This document shows positions 36,554 to 44,725 of a DNA stretch of 64,000 nucleotides, piece by piece (position 1 is the stretch's first letter; each line of letters starts with the position of its first letter). The translations under genes were made by a program, and so were the position numbers. Below the pieces are notes generated by a model. It did no database searches, was not told where the DNA came from, and was given only the letters and a program-made list of their open reading frames with translations. This DNA is from DASVFB01 sp963766345 (GTDB lineage Bacteria; Actinomycetota; Thermoleophilia; Gaiellales; Gaiellaceae), in contig CAVXZL010000010.1 of the NCBI GenBank assembly GCA_963766345.1, forward strand, positions 496,001-560,000, read 5' to 3'.

Positions 36554-36667
36554 GTGCCTAGGCGCCCGCGCCGGCAGGGACTCGAGCCCGTTCTCGGCGC
36601 TCGATCTCGGATGCCGAGTGCCTAGACGCAGGCGACAGCAAGGTCTCGAGCGGGTTCTCGGTACGCC
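36554..36667 (+). repeat. Imperfect tandem duplication of the permease gene 5' end
   Basis: Bases 36554-36601 and 36618-36665 match at roughly three quarters of positions, including GTGCCTAG at the start, CTCGAG in the middle and GTTCTCGG at the end. The second copy is the first 16 codons of the permease (VPRRRRQQGLERVLG). The first would encode VPRRPRRQGLEPVLG but its frame does not continue. The spacing is 64 bases, which changes frame. This looks like a partial duplication leaving a dead start upstream of the working one. Confidence 0.65.
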
Positions 36668-38504
36668 GGCGCTCTTCGCCACGGCGTACGGCAACGTCGG
36701 CTCGTCGATCTACTACGCCCTCGGCGTCACCGCCGCGATCGCGCTCGGGCTGACGCCGCTCGTCTTCGTGATCAGCGGACTGATCTTCGCGGCGACCGCG
36801 GCCACCTATGCGGAGGGGACGGTGCTGTTCCCGGAGGCGGGAGGGTCGGCGTCCTTCGCGCGGCATGCGTTCAACGAGCTCGTGTCGTTTGCGGCCGGCT
36901 GGGCGCAGATGCTCAACTACATCATCACGGTCGCCATCTCGGCGTTCTTCGTGCCGCACTACCTGTCGATCTTCTGGGAGCCGCTGCGGACGAACCCGTG
37001 GGACATCATCGGCGGCATCGTCGTGATCGTCCTGCTCGTGCTCCTGAACATCGTGGGCATCCGCGAGGCGGCGAGCCTGAACATCTTCCTCGCCCTCGTC
37101 GACTTCGCGACGCAGCTGCTGCTCGTCGTCCTCGGGTTCGCGCTGATCTTCAACGTCCACACGCTTACGTCGAACGTGCACTGGGGCGTCGCTCCGTCGT
37201 GGGCGAGCTTCGCGCTCGCGATCCCGGTGGCGATGATCGCCTACACCGGGATCGAGACCGTGTCGAACCTCGCCGAGGAGGCGCGCGACCCCGTCCGCTC
37301 GATCCCGAGCGCGATCCGCTGGGTCGCCGTCGCGGTGTTCGCCATCTACTTCACGCTGCCGCTCGTCGCGCTGTCGGCGCTGCCCGTGTTCAAGGATGCG
37401 GCCGGGGACTACGTCACGAAGCTCGGGCTGCCGCCCGGCAAGGGCGGCTTCGAGAACGACCCGGTGCTCGGGCTCGTCGAGAACCTCGGCCTGCACGGAG
37501 CGCTGCTCGACGTGGCAAAGGTCTACGTCGGCGTCCTCGCCGCGACGATCCTCTTCATCGCGACGAACGCGGGCGTCATCGGCGCGTCGCGCATCACCTA
37601 CTCGATGTCGACGTACCGGCAGCTGCCGGAGGTCTTCCGCCGTCTGCATCCCAAGCTGAAGACCCCCTGGCTGTCGCTTGCTGTGTTCGCCGGCGCGCTG
37701 CCGATCCTGTTCGTGCTCTCGGGCCAGGTCGGCTTCCTCGGCCGGATGTACGCGTTCGGCGCGATGCTCTCGTTCACGATCGCGCACGCCTCCGTGATTG
37801 CGCTCCGCGTGAAGAAGCCGGATCGCGAGCTCCCGTGGCGCGCGCGGCCGAACCTCTCGATTCGCGGCGTGAGCTGGCCGCTCTTCGCTGTCGTCGGCGG
37901 TCTCGGAACCGGCATCGCATGGTTCGTCGTGGTCGTCAAGGACGCGCCCACGCGCTACGCCGGTCTCGCGTGGCTCGCCGCGGGGTTCGTCTTCTACCCG
38001 CTCTACCGGAGGCACCTGCACGAGCCGCTCGCCGCGACCGTGCGAGCGCCGATCGTGCTCGGCCCGGCCGCCGCGCTCGAGTACCGCAACATCCTCGTGC
38101 CGCTCGCGCCCGGCCGCGAGACGGAGGAGGCGCTGGACGTCGCCTGCCGTCTCGCGACGGAGCGGCGCGCCCGCGTCGTCGCGATCGCCGTCGTCGAAGT
38201 GCCGCTGGATCTCCCACTCGATGCGGGGATGCCGGAGACCGAGCACGAAGCGAACGACTTGCTGGACGCCGCCAGGACGCTCGGCGACTCGTACGGAGTC
38301 GACGTGATCGGCAGGCTGGCGCGAGGCCGGCGTGCTGGCGGCGTGATCGTCCGCGAGGCCGGGCAGCGAAACAGCGAGATCGTCGTCATGGGGGCGCCGC
38401 GTCGCCGGCAGGCGCGCGCGCCGGTCTTCGGCGACACGACCGACTACGTCCTCAAGCACGCACCGTGCCGCGTGATGGTCGTCGGCGCCCGCGCGGCGGC
38501 ATGA
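36618..38504 (+). CDS. APC family permease fused to UspA domain
   Basis: A 628-residue fusion. Residues 15 to about 480 form an amino acid/polyamine/organocation permease with twelve membrane segments (VGSSIYYALGVTAAIALGLTP in helix 1, GIETVSNLAEEARDP after helix 6). Residues 495-628 form a universal stress protein domain (NILVPLAPGRETEEAL, EVPLDLPLDAG, ending IVVMGAPRRRQ and DYVLKHAPCRVMVVG). The fusion probably links transport to nucleotide sensing. GTG 36618 is the chosen start because it aligns with the paralogue downstream; substrate unknown. Confidence 0.88.
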   Translation: MPRRRRQQGLERVLGTPALFATAYGNVGSSIYYALGVTAAIALGLTPLVFVISGLIFAATAATYAEGTVLFPEAGGSASFARHAFNELVSFAAGWAQMLNYIITVAISAFFVPHYLSIFWEPLRTNPWDIIGGIVVIVLLVLLNIVGIREAASLNIFLALVDFATQLLLVVLGFALIFNVHTLTSNVHWGVAPSWASFALAIPVAMIAYTGIETVSNLAEEARDPVRSIPSAIRWVAVAVFAIYFTLPLVALSALPVFKDAAGDYVTKLGLPPGKGGFENDPVLGLVENLGLHGALLDVAKVYVGVLAATILFIATNAGVIGASRITYSMSTYRQLPEVFRRLHPKLKTPWLSLAVFAGALPILFVLSGQVGFLGRMYAFGAMLSFTIAHASVIALRVKKPDRELPWRARPNLSIRGVSWPLFAVVGGLGTGIAWFVVVVKDAPTRYAGLAWLAAGFVFYPLYRRHLHEPLAATVRAPIVLGPAAALEYRNILVPLAPGRETEEALDVACRLATERRARVVAIAVVEVPLDLPLDAGMPETEHEANDLLDAARTLGDSYGVDVIGRLARGRRAGGVIVREAGQRNSEIVVMGAPRRRQARAPVFGDTTDYVLKHAPCRVMVVGARAAA

Positions 38505-38674
38505 GGAACCTGCACCGGACGGCGACGGCGATCTTCGCGGTTGCCTTCATCGCCATCGGCTTCGCCCTGCTGACGGTGACGGCGCTGCATGGAGGAGGTG
38601 TCGTCGGGTTCGTCCTCGGTGCGCTCTTCGTGGCGGGGGGCTCCGGGCGGCTCTATCTTCTGCTCCGTGGCTAG
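38501..38674 (+). CDS. Small two-helix membrane protein
   Basis: A 57-residue protein lying between two paralogous permease genes. Two hydrophobic stretches (AIFAVAFIAIGFALLTVTAL and VVGFVLGALFVAGGSG) are joined by a short glycine loop, and the ends are basic. Its ATG overlaps the first permease stop as ATGA, and its end overlaps the second permease start by eight bases, so all three are coupled. It could be an accessory subunit of the permeases; no family was recognised. Confidence 0.65.
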   Translation: MRNLHRTATAIFAVAFIAIGFALLTVTALHGGGVVGFVLGALFVAGGSGRLYLLLRG

Positions 38675-40265
38675 GAAGCTTCCGAGGCTCCAGCGGCGAT
38701 TAGGCACATACGACCTCTTCGGGGTCGCCTACGGGGAGATCGCGAGCTCCATCTACTTCGCGCTCGGGATCATCGCGGCGCGGGCGCTCGGGCTCACGCC
38801 GTACGTCCTGCTCGCGACCGGGCTGCTCTTCCTCGTCGTCGCGCTCTCGTACGCCGAAGGCACGACCGAGCTACGCGAGACCGGCGGTGCCGCGACGTTC
38901 GTGCGGCGCGCGTTCAACGACCTCGCCGGCTTCGTCGCGGGTTGGGCCCTCTTCCTCGACTACCTGATCGTCACCGCCCTCGCGGCACTCTTCCTGCCGC
39001 ACTACCTCGGGCACGCGATCGGCGTCACGTCGCTCGACTCGCGGCCGTGGGACACGATCATCGCCGTCGCGGTCGTGCTCGCGATCGGCGCCGCGCGGCT
39101 GACCCGGCGCAGGCGGATCTACACGGCGGGCGCCGGCGTCGCGGCGTTCGACCTCGTCACTCAGCTGTTGCTCGTCGTGCTCGGCGTCGCACTGCTCTGG
39201 TCGCCCCACGCGCTGACGAAGGGCGTCTCGCTCGGCACCTCGCCGTCATGGCACCAGATCGTCTTCGCCTTCCCGCTCGCGATGCTCGCCTACACCGGGC
39301 TCGAGACCGTCGCCAACCTCGCCGAGGAGACCCGGCGCCCGGGCGTGCAGCTCCCGAAGAGCCTCTTCGCCGGCATCGGCGCCGTCGTCGCCGTCTACGT
39401 CGCCATCGCGTTCGTCGGCCTGATGGCGTTTCCCGTCCGCGACGGCGCGACCGAGCTGGGGACGACGTGGGCGGGCGCGCCGCTGATGGGGATCGTCGCC
39501 GCGCTCGACCCGCACCTGCCGGAGTGGCTGCACGTTCCGTTGCGGTTCTACGTCGGCATCTCCGGCGCGTTCATCCTGCTGCTCGCGGCGGCGTCCGCGC
39601 TCTCCGGCTTCGGGCGGCTCGCGTACTCCCTCGGCGAGCACGGCCAGCTGCCGCGCGCCTTCGGACGCCTGCACCGGCGCACCCTCGTCTCGCCGCAGGC
39701 CGTGTTCGCGGCGGTCGGGATCTCGGCGGGGATCATCATCGCCGTCTCGCCGCTGGAACGGCGCTACTCGTTCCTTGCAAGCCTCTTCAGCTTCGGGGTT
39801 CTGCTGGCGTTCACCGCCGCACAACTCGCCGTCATTCAGCTCCGTCGCACCGATCCGCACCGGCGCAGGCCGTTCAAGGTGCCGTTCAACGTCAACGTTC
39901 GCGGCGTCGAGGTTCCCGTGCCGTCGGTTCTCGGCGCGATTGCGACGTTCGCCGTGTGGATCGCGGCGCTGGCGACGCACCCCGCCGCGCGGTACGTCGG
40001 CCCGGCGTGGCTGCTTGTTGGCCTCGTCGTGTACGGCCTCGTGCGGCGAGAGCGCGGTGCGGGGCTGCTCGAGCACGTCGTGTCGACGGACGAGCAGGTC
40101 GTCCCGAAGGCGACGTTCGCGAGCATCCTCGTGCCGATGAAGCTCGGCGACATCGGCGAGGAGATGGTCGCGACCGCGGTCAAGCTCGCGCAGGAGAGCA
40201 ACTCACGCGTCGACGCCCTGCACGTGATCAAGGTGCCGCTCGACCTGCCCCTCGACGCCCGATGA
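38667..40265 (+). CDS. APC family permease with truncated UspA domain
   Basis: A 532-residue paralogue of the upstream permease: same order of twelve membrane helices (IASSIYFALGIIAARALGLTP, GLETVANLAEETRRPG). Then comes the first half of a UspA domain (ASILVPMKLGDIGEEMV, IKVPLDLPLDAR), which ends at TGA 40263. In the intact paralogue the corresponding point reads LPLDAGMPETE. Loss of one base at or near 40260-40262 accounts for the stop, because the next frame continues with MTDEEERAAAS and the rest of UspA. GTG 38667 overlaps the small gene before it. Confidence 0.88.
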   Translation: MARKLPRLQRRLGTYDLFGVAYGEIASSIYFALGIIAARALGLTPYVLLATGLLFLVVALSYAEGTTELRETGGAATFVRRAFNDLAGFVAGWALFLDYLIVTALAALFLPHYLGHAIGVTSLDSRPWDTIIAVAVVLAIGAARLTRRRRIYTAGAGVAAFDLVTQLLLVVLGVALLWSPHALTKGVSLGTSPSWHQIVFAFPLAMLAYTGLETVANLAEETRRPGVQLPKSLFAGIGAVVAVYVAIAFVGLMAFPVRDGATELGTTWAGAPLMGIVAALDPHLPEWLHVPLRFYVGISGAFILLLAAASALSGFGRLAYSLGEHGQLPRAFGRLHRRTLVSPQAVFAAVGISAGIIIAVSPLERRYSFLASLFSFGVLLAFTAAQLAVIQLRRTDPHRRRPFKVPFNVNVRGVEVPVPSVLGAIATFAVWIAALATHPAARYVGPAWLLVGLVVYGLVRRERGAGLLEHVVSTDEQVVPKATFASILVPMKLGDIGEEMVATAVKLAQESNSRVDALHVIKVPLDLPLDAR

Positions 40266-40561
40266 CCGACGAGGAGGAGCGCGCCGCAGCGTCGATCGAC
40301 GAGGCGAAGGCGCTCGGCGCGGATCACGAGGTCGAGGTGCGGGGCATCGTCGTCAGGTCGCGCTCGATCGGCGACGCGATCGTGAAGGCGGCGGGGGACA
40401 CGAACGCCGACCTCATCGTCCTCGGCTCCGCACCGCGTTGGCGGCGGCAGTCCCGGTTCTTTTCGCCGACGGTCGACTACGTTCTCAAGAAAGCCCCGAG
40501 CGAGGTCCTGATCGTGGCGTTCCCGCAGGGCGTCCTCGAAGAGGAGGTGGCACCCGCATGA
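40262..40561 (+). CDS. C-terminal half of the split UspA domain
   Basis: A 99-residue frame beginning with ATG that overlaps the permease TGA as ATGA. It encodes the second half of a universal stress protein fold: DEAKALGADHEVEVRGIVVRS, the nucleotide-binding-type segment LIVLGSAPRWRRQSRFFSPTVDYVLKKAP and SEVLIVAFPQG. Alone it would lack the first beta strands. It may be translated separately by coupling and assemble with the permease-borne half, or simply be the far side of a one-base deletion or sequence error. Its stop overlaps the next start as ATGA. Confidence 0.75.
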   Translation: MTDEEERAAASIDEAKALGADHEVEVRGIVVRSRSIGDAIVKAAGDTNADLIVLGSAPRWRRQSRFFSPTVDYVLKKAPSEVLIVAFPQGVLEEEVAPA

Positions 40562-41640
40562 GAGACCCACGCGACGAGCAGTACGCGAGCATCCTCGTCG
40601 AGATGTGCATCGACGTTCAGCCCGGCTGGCAGGTGATCGTCTTGGCAAGCCCGCTCGGCCGGCCCCTACAGGCGGAGGTTTGCCGCGCGCTCGCGCGCCG
40701 CGGCGCGTACGCGCTCCCGAGGCCGCTGTTCCCGATCGGCGCGGTCCCGTCCGAATGGATCAAGGAAGCACCGGTGGAGCTGCTCGCGAAGCTCGCGCCG
40801 ATCGAGGAATACGCCGGCATGAACGCGGACGGCTTCATCGCGATCGTCGCTCCCGAGAACACGCGCGAGGCGTCGGACATCGATCCCGAGCGCCTTCAGC
40901 TCCTGCAGGCGTCGAGCGCGCCGGTGATGCAGCGGATGCTCAGCGGGGGCTTGCCGTGGGTCGGTTGCCACTATCCGACTCCCGCGCTGGCGCAGGACGC
41001 GGGCATGAGTTTCGAGCAGTTCTCCGACTTCCTCTACGGCGCGGTGCTGATCGACTGGGAGGCGGAGCGCCAACGCATGGGGCGCATCAAGGAGGCCTTC
41101 GACGCGGCGAAGGAGGTGCGCATCGTCGCCGCCGGCACCGACATCCGGATCAGCCTGGAGGGACGGGAAGGCATGGTCGACGCCGGCGGCGCGAACATGC
41201 CCGGCGGCGAGGTCTTCTACTCGCCGGTCGAGGACTCCGCCGAGGGGACGATCGAGTTCTCGGAGTTCCCCGGCGTGTACGTGGGCCGCGAGGTGGACGG
41301 CATCAAGCTGACGTTCTCCGGCGGCCGGATCGTCGACGCGTCGGCGCGCTCGAACGAGGACTTCCTGATCAGCACGCTCGACACCGACGAGGGCGCGCGC
41401 CGACTCGGCGAGCTCGGGATCGGCTGCAACCCCGGGATCACGCGTTATATGAAGAACGCTGCCTTCGACGAGAAGATCGACGGTACCGTGCACCTTGCCG
41501 TGGGAGCGGGGTTCCCCTTCCTCGGCGGCGTGAACGACAGCGTCGTCCACTGGGACATCGTGAAGGACCTGCGCGACGGCGGCCGGCTCGAGGTCGACGG
41601 GCGCGTCGTGCAGGAATCCGGTCAGTGGAAGCTATCTTGA
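40558..41640 (+). CDS. M29 family metallo-aminopeptidase
   Basis: A 360-residue aminopeptidase of family M29 (thermophilic aminopeptidase T/AmpS type), a cytoplasmic enzyme with a dinuclear metal site. Recognisable segments are VGCHYPTPALAQDAGMSFEQFSDF, GREGMVDAGGANMPGGEVFYSPVEDSAEG with the metal-binding Glu, VDGIKLTFSGGRIVDASA, GELGIGCNPGI and the C-terminal FLGGVNDSVVHWDIVKDLR. ATG 40558 is supported by GAGGAGG about nine bases upstream. Confidence 0.93.
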   Translation: MRDPRDEQYASILVEMCIDVQPGWQVIVLASPLGRPLQAEVCRALARRGAYALPRPLFPIGAVPSEWIKEAPVELLAKLAPIEEYAGMNADGFIAIVAPENTREASDIDPERLQLLQASSAPVMQRMLSGGLPWVGCHYPTPALAQDAGMSFEQFSDFLYGAVLIDWEAERQRMGRIKEAFDAAKEVRIVAAGTDIRISLEGREGMVDAGGANMPGGEVFYSPVEDSAEGTIEFSEFPGVYVGREVDGIKLTFSGGRIVDASARSNEDFLISTLDTDEGARRLGELGIGCNPGITRYMKNAAFDEKIDGTVHLAVGAGFPFLGGVNDSVVHWDIVKDLRDGGRLEVDGRVVQESGQWKLS

Positions 41641-41644
41641 AGTC

Positions 41645-42073
41645 GTGAAAGCAATAGTCATCGGCTGCGGGCGCGTCGGCTCCTCGATCGCGCGGCAGCT
41701 GTTCAGCGAGGGCTGGGAAGTGACCGCGGTCGACGAGAAGGAGGACGCGCTCGCGCGGCTCGGCGAGGACTGGCGCGGAGGCTTCGTCCTCGGGCACGGC
41801 ATGGACGTCGACGTGCTTCGCGCCTCCGGCATCGAGGACGCGGACGCGGTCGTCGTCGCGACCGACGGAGACAACACGAACATCGTCATCGGCCAGGTCG
41901 CTCAGAAGCGCTTCGCCAACGAGTGCGTCGTCGTACGCCTGCTCGACCCGGCGCGCGCCGTGTTCTACCGCGAGCGCGGGCTGAGGGTCGTGTGCCCGAC
42001 GGAGACGGCGATCGCCGAGGTGACCGACGCGGTGCGTGCCTGCGAAGTACCGCAAACGGCCGAGGTGCGTTAG
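41645..42073 (+). CDS. TrkA-N (RCK) potassium-transport regulatory protein
   Basis: A 142-residue single RCK_N domain. The NAD-binding loop is IVIGCGRVGSSIARQL, with the acidic residue in TAVDEKEDAL and the second binding stretch ADAVVVATDGDNTNIVIGQVAQ. It lacks the TrkA-C ligand domain that the next gene has. Such proteins gate Trk/Ktr potassium channels in response to nucleotides. No membrane subunit gene is adjacent in this window. Its stop codon TAG is at the left edge of a 164-bp palindrome. Confidence 0.9.
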   Translation: MKAIVIGCGRVGSSIARQLFSEGWEVTAVDEKEDALARLGEDWRGGFVLGHGMDVDVLRASGIEDADAVVVATDGDNTNIVIGQVAQKRFANECVVVRLLDPARAVFYRERGLRVVCPTETAIAEVTDAVRACEVPQTAEVR

Positions 42074-42235
42074 TGCCCCATCCGGCAATAGACAGTGCGC
42101 CTCTGGCGGAGCACGAGCCCGCCATGCGGTGTCCTCGGTCGGCCCAATATGCCCGCATATTGAGCCTCCCTGCGTCCTTGCCTGGCGAACTCGTGCTGTC
42201 GCCAAAGACGCGAGTCCATCACCGGATGGGGCACT
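42072..42235. repeat. 164-bp near-complete palindrome (foldback element) between two trkA-type genes
   Basis: The outermost 14 bases of each end are perfect inverted repeats (AGTGCCCCATCCGG / CCGGATGGGGCACT). Inside them the arms stay complementary, with scattered mismatches and balanced one-base gaps, including GCACGAG / CTCGTGC, up to a perfect centre CAATATG-CCCG-CATATTG at 42145-42162. The whole element could fold into one hairpin. It fills the gap from the TAG of one RCK gene to two bases before the ATG of the next. It resembles a miniature foldback transposable element; no target duplication is evident. The right end would pair with and hide the second gene's ribosome-binding region. 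Confidence 0.85.
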
Positions 42236-42236
42236 G

Positions 42237-42899
42237 ATGTACGTGCTGATCTGCGGCGGGGGCAAGGTCGGCGCCAACCTCGCGCGCCTGCTCCTGCGCG
42301 CCGACCACGAGATCACGCTGATCGAGCAGCGGGCGGACCGCTTCGAGGCGCTCGAGGAGGAGTTCGAGCACGTCGTGCAGCGCGGAGACGCGACGGAGCT
42401 CTTCGTGCTCGAGCGCGCCGGCATCAAGCGGCCGCCCGACCTCGTGCTCGCGGTCACGGGCGACGACGAGGACAACCTCGTCATCTGCCAGCTCGCCAAG
42501 GAGCGCTACGGCGTGCCGAAGGTGATCGCCCGGGTCAACGACCCCCGGAACCAGGCGCACTTCGACCTGCTGGGGATCGCGCCGACGATCTGCGCGACGT
42601 CGAACATCATGGGCCTCATCGAGCACGAGGTGCCGGAGCACGGGCTCGTGCACCTGCTCGAGCTGCGCAACGAGAACCTCGAGATCGTCGAGGTGCAGAT
42701 CGCCGAGGGGTCGCCCGTCGCGGGGAAGCGCGTCGAGCGCCTCGAGCTGCCCGACGGCGCGCGGCTGATCTCGGTCACGCGCGACGGCCAGTCCGAGATC
42801 GCGGTCGGCGCGACCGAGCTTCGGCCCGGCGATCAGGTGCTCGCCATCCTCCAGCCGGGCAAGGAGGATGAGCTGCGCCGCGTGATGCTCAAGCGATGA
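42237..42899 (+). CDS. TrkA family protein with RCK_N and RCK_C domains
   Basis: A 220-residue potassium-transport regulator. RCK_N has the loop LICGGGKVGANLARLLL, the acidic residue in LIEQRADRF, and LAVTGDDEDNLVICQLAKE. RCK_C follows at about 140-220 (EVQIAEGSPVAGKRVERLEL, ELRPGDQVLAIL). Together with the preceding single-domain protein it may form a mixed ring that gates a potassium channel encoded elsewhere. The ATG lies two bases after the palindrome, and its only Shine-Dalgarno-like bases (GGGG) are inside the palindrome's right end. Confidence 0.92.
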   Translation: MYVLICGGGKVGANLARLLLRADHEITLIEQRADRFEALEEEFEHVVQRGDATELFVLERAGIKRPPDLVLAVTGDDEDNLVICQLAKERYGVPKVIARVNDPRNQAHFDLLGIAPTICATSNIMGLIEHEVPEHGLVHLLELRNENLEIVEVQIAEGSPVAGKRVERLELPDGARLISVTRDGQSEIAVGATELRPGDQVLAILQPGKEDELRRVMLKR

Positions 42900-43939
42900 C
42901 GCGCACGCTCGCCGTGATCGCGGCGGCCCTCGTCGCGGTTTCGTGCGCGAGCGCGCAGGGCGAGCGCTCGCAGCTCCACCTGCGCACGCTGTTCTCGGGG
43001 CTCGACTCGACGCTGTACGCGACGGCCGCGCCCGGCGAGCCGAACAACCTCTACATCGTCGAGCAGCCTGGCAGGATCCTCGTCGCGACGAACGGCAAGC
43101 TGCGCGCGAAGCCGTTCCTCGACATCCGCCGCCTCGTCCGCTCGGGCGGCGAGCAGGGACTGCTCTCGGTCGCGTTCCACCCGAAGTACCGCACGAACCA
43201 CAAGTTCTACGTCGACTACACAGACGTCAACGGCGACACGCGCGTCATGGAGTACCGCTCGAACGGCCGCTACGCGACCGGTCGCATCCGGCAGCTGCTC
43301 TTTGTGAAGCAGCCGTACGCGAACCACAACGGCGGGCAGCTCCAGTTCGGCCCCGACGGCAAGCTCTACGTCGGCATGGGCGACGGCGGCTCCGGCGGCG
43401 ACCCGGAGAACCGCGCGCAGAATCTCTCGGAGCGGCTCGGCAAGCTCCTCACGATCGACGTCGGCTCGAAGCGTCCGATCGTCGCGGTCGCCGGCTACGG
43501 GCTTCGCAACCCCTGGCGCTTCTCCTTCGACAAGGGCGGCAACCTCTACATCGGCGACGTCGGCCAGAACGCGTGGGAGGAGATCGACTACACGCCGCGC
43601 TCGAGCCCCGGCCTCGAGAACTACGGCTGGAACGTCTACGAGGGCACGCACACGTTCGAGAGCAAGACGCCGAACGACGCCGGGAAGCTCGTGATGCCCG
43701 TCGCCGAGTACAGCCATTCGAACGGCTGCTCGGTCACCGGCGGCTACGTGTGGAAGGGGCGCTACTACTACGGCGACTTCTGCTCGGGTCGCGTCTGGTC
43801 GCTCAAGATCGCGGGCGGAAAGGCGAGCGGCATCCGCGAGGAGTCGATCAACGTGCCGAGCCTTTCCTCGTGGGCGCTCGACGGCCACGGCAATCTCCTC
43901 GCCGTGTCGCTCGAGGGCAAGATCTATCGCGTCAGCTAG
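42896..43939 (+). CDS. Exported PQQ-dependent sugar dehydrogenase-like protein (GSDH family)
   Basis: A 347-residue beta-propeller protein of the glucose/sorbosone dehydrogenase family. A signal peptide (LAVIAAALVAVSCASA, which could also be a lipobox at Cys18) leads into blades with NNLYIVEQPGRI, GEQGLLSVAFHPKY, the active-site motif NHNGGQLQFGPDGKLYVGMGDGG, YGLRNPWRFSFD and GDVGQNAWEEIDY. Family enzymes oxidise sugars with PQQ in the periplasm or outside the cell. Whether this organism makes PQQ is not shown here. The ATG overlaps the TrkA stop as ATGA. Confidence 0.9.
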   Translation: MTRTLAVIAAALVAVSCASAQGERSQLHLRTLFSGLDSTLYATAAPGEPNNLYIVEQPGRILVATNGKLRAKPFLDIRRLVRSGGEQGLLSVAFHPKYRTNHKFYVDYTDVNGDTRVMEYRSNGRYATGRIRQLLFVKQPYANHNGGQLQFGPDGKLYVGMGDGGSGGDPENRAQNLSERLGKLLTIDVGSKRPIVAVAGYGLRNPWRFSFDKGGNLYIGDVGQNAWEEIDYTPRSSPGLENYGWNVYEGTHTFESKTPNDAGKLVMPVAEYSHSNGCSVTGGYVWKGRYYYGDFCSGRVWSLKIAGGKASGIREESINVPSLSSWALDGHGNLLAVSLEGKIYRVS

Positions 43940-44154
43940 CCGGCGCGGCGGCGGACGTTCGGGCCGCGGTTGCCGAGCGCTGCGTATGCGAGCGCCTGCA
44001 TCGACTCGTTCAGATGCGACAGCTCGCGCGCCACGAGCACGAGCCCCTCGCTCGCCTCGAGCCTCCGGTTGATGCGCGCAACCTCGGTCGTGAGCCGGTC
44101 GATGCTCTCGAGCAAGGCCTCGAGCTGCCGGTCGGTCACCTCGTTGCGCTGCAT
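43936..44154 (-). CDS. Small coiled-coil protein
   Basis: A 72-residue protein whose first 55 residues form heptads (LEALLESIDRLTTEVARINRRLEASEGLVLVARELSHLNESM), ending in a basic tail. No membrane segment or motif is present. GTG 44160 is an alternative start two codons earlier. It is convergent with the sugar dehydrogenase gene (four-base overlap of ends) and follows the VanZ-like gene on the same strand by 11 bases. Function unknown. Confidence 0.65.
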   Translation of the reverse strand: MQRNEVTDRQLEALLESIDRLTTEVARINRRLEASEGLVLVARELSHLNESMQALAYAALGNRGPNVRRRAG

Positions 44155-44165
44155 CGCCACAGATT

Positions 44166-44516
44166 CTAGGCGTGGAGCTGGACGAGGCGGCGCCAGGCGA
44201 GGAGCCCGAGCAGAAGTCCGACGGTGTCGATCGCCACGTCGATCGGCGAGGCGTGGCGGCCGCTCACGAACGCCTGGTGCACCTCGTCGCTGACGGCGTA
44301 GAGCACGCCGGCGGCGAGCGCCGGCGCTTCGCGGCCGATCGCACGCGCGAGGAGGAACGCGAGGATCGCGTACTCGGTGACGTGCGCGCACTTGCGCAGG
44401 ATCAAGTCCCACGTCCCGAGGTCCGTGCCGAGGTGGGGGATCGACGACAAGGTGAAGATGAGCGCCGCCCAGCCGACGACGGGCAGCCAGTGCGTGAGCG
44501 CGCGCGAGTCCGTCAT
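44166..44516 (-). CDS. VanZ-like family membrane protein
   Basis: A 116-residue VanZ-like protein with four membrane segments. Landmarks are WAALIFTLSSIPHLGTD near the start, the conserved ILRKCAHVTEYAILAFLLAR, and YAVSDEVHQAFVSGRHASPIDVAIDTVGLLLG near the end. VanZ homologues are widespread and mostly of unknown function; the name comes from low-level teicoplanin resistance in enterococci, which should not be inferred here. Its start is divergent from the riboswitch-controlled operon. Confidence 0.9.
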   Translation of the reverse strand: MTDSRALTHWLPVVGWAALIFTLSSIPHLGTDLGTWDLILRKCAHVTEYAILAFLLARAIGREAPALAAGVLYAVSDEVHQAFVSGRHASPIDVAIDTVGLLLGLLAWRRLVQLHA

Positions 44517-44529
44517 CCCGGGCGATGGT

Positions 44530-44695
44530 AGATTCAGCCGACAACAGAGGCGAGCGGTTGGGGAACGCCGGTGCAAATCCGGGACGGTCCCGCCGCTGTG
44601 AGGGGAGATGCTTCCGCGCCGGACGCCACTGGCCCCAGGGCCGGGAAGGCGGCACGGGAGGGCGCCCCGAGTCAGAAGACCTGCCGTTCGCCGTA
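44530..44695 (+). ncRNA. Cobalamin riboswitch
   Basis: The conserved core of the adenosylcobalamin riboswitch is visible in order: GCCGGTGCAAATCCGGGACG (44568-44587) with the following GTCCCGCCGCTGTGA, GCCACTGG (44625-44632), and GAGTCAGAAGACCTGCCG (44669-44686). It lies upstream of an operon with an ECF transporter. The GGGAGG ribosome-binding site follows at 44715. A preceding CCTC could pair with its GAGG, which suggests translational control, though the expression platform is inference. Vitamin B12 binding should lower expression of the operon. Confidence 0.93.
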
Positions 44696-44725
44696 ACTCG
44701 AACCCCTCGCGGAAGGGAGGATTCG

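Noticed and set aside
36558..38459. 633-codon minus-strand frame opposite the APC-UspA permease
   Set aside because: Low-complexity Arg/Asp/Glu shadow of a membrane protein gene.
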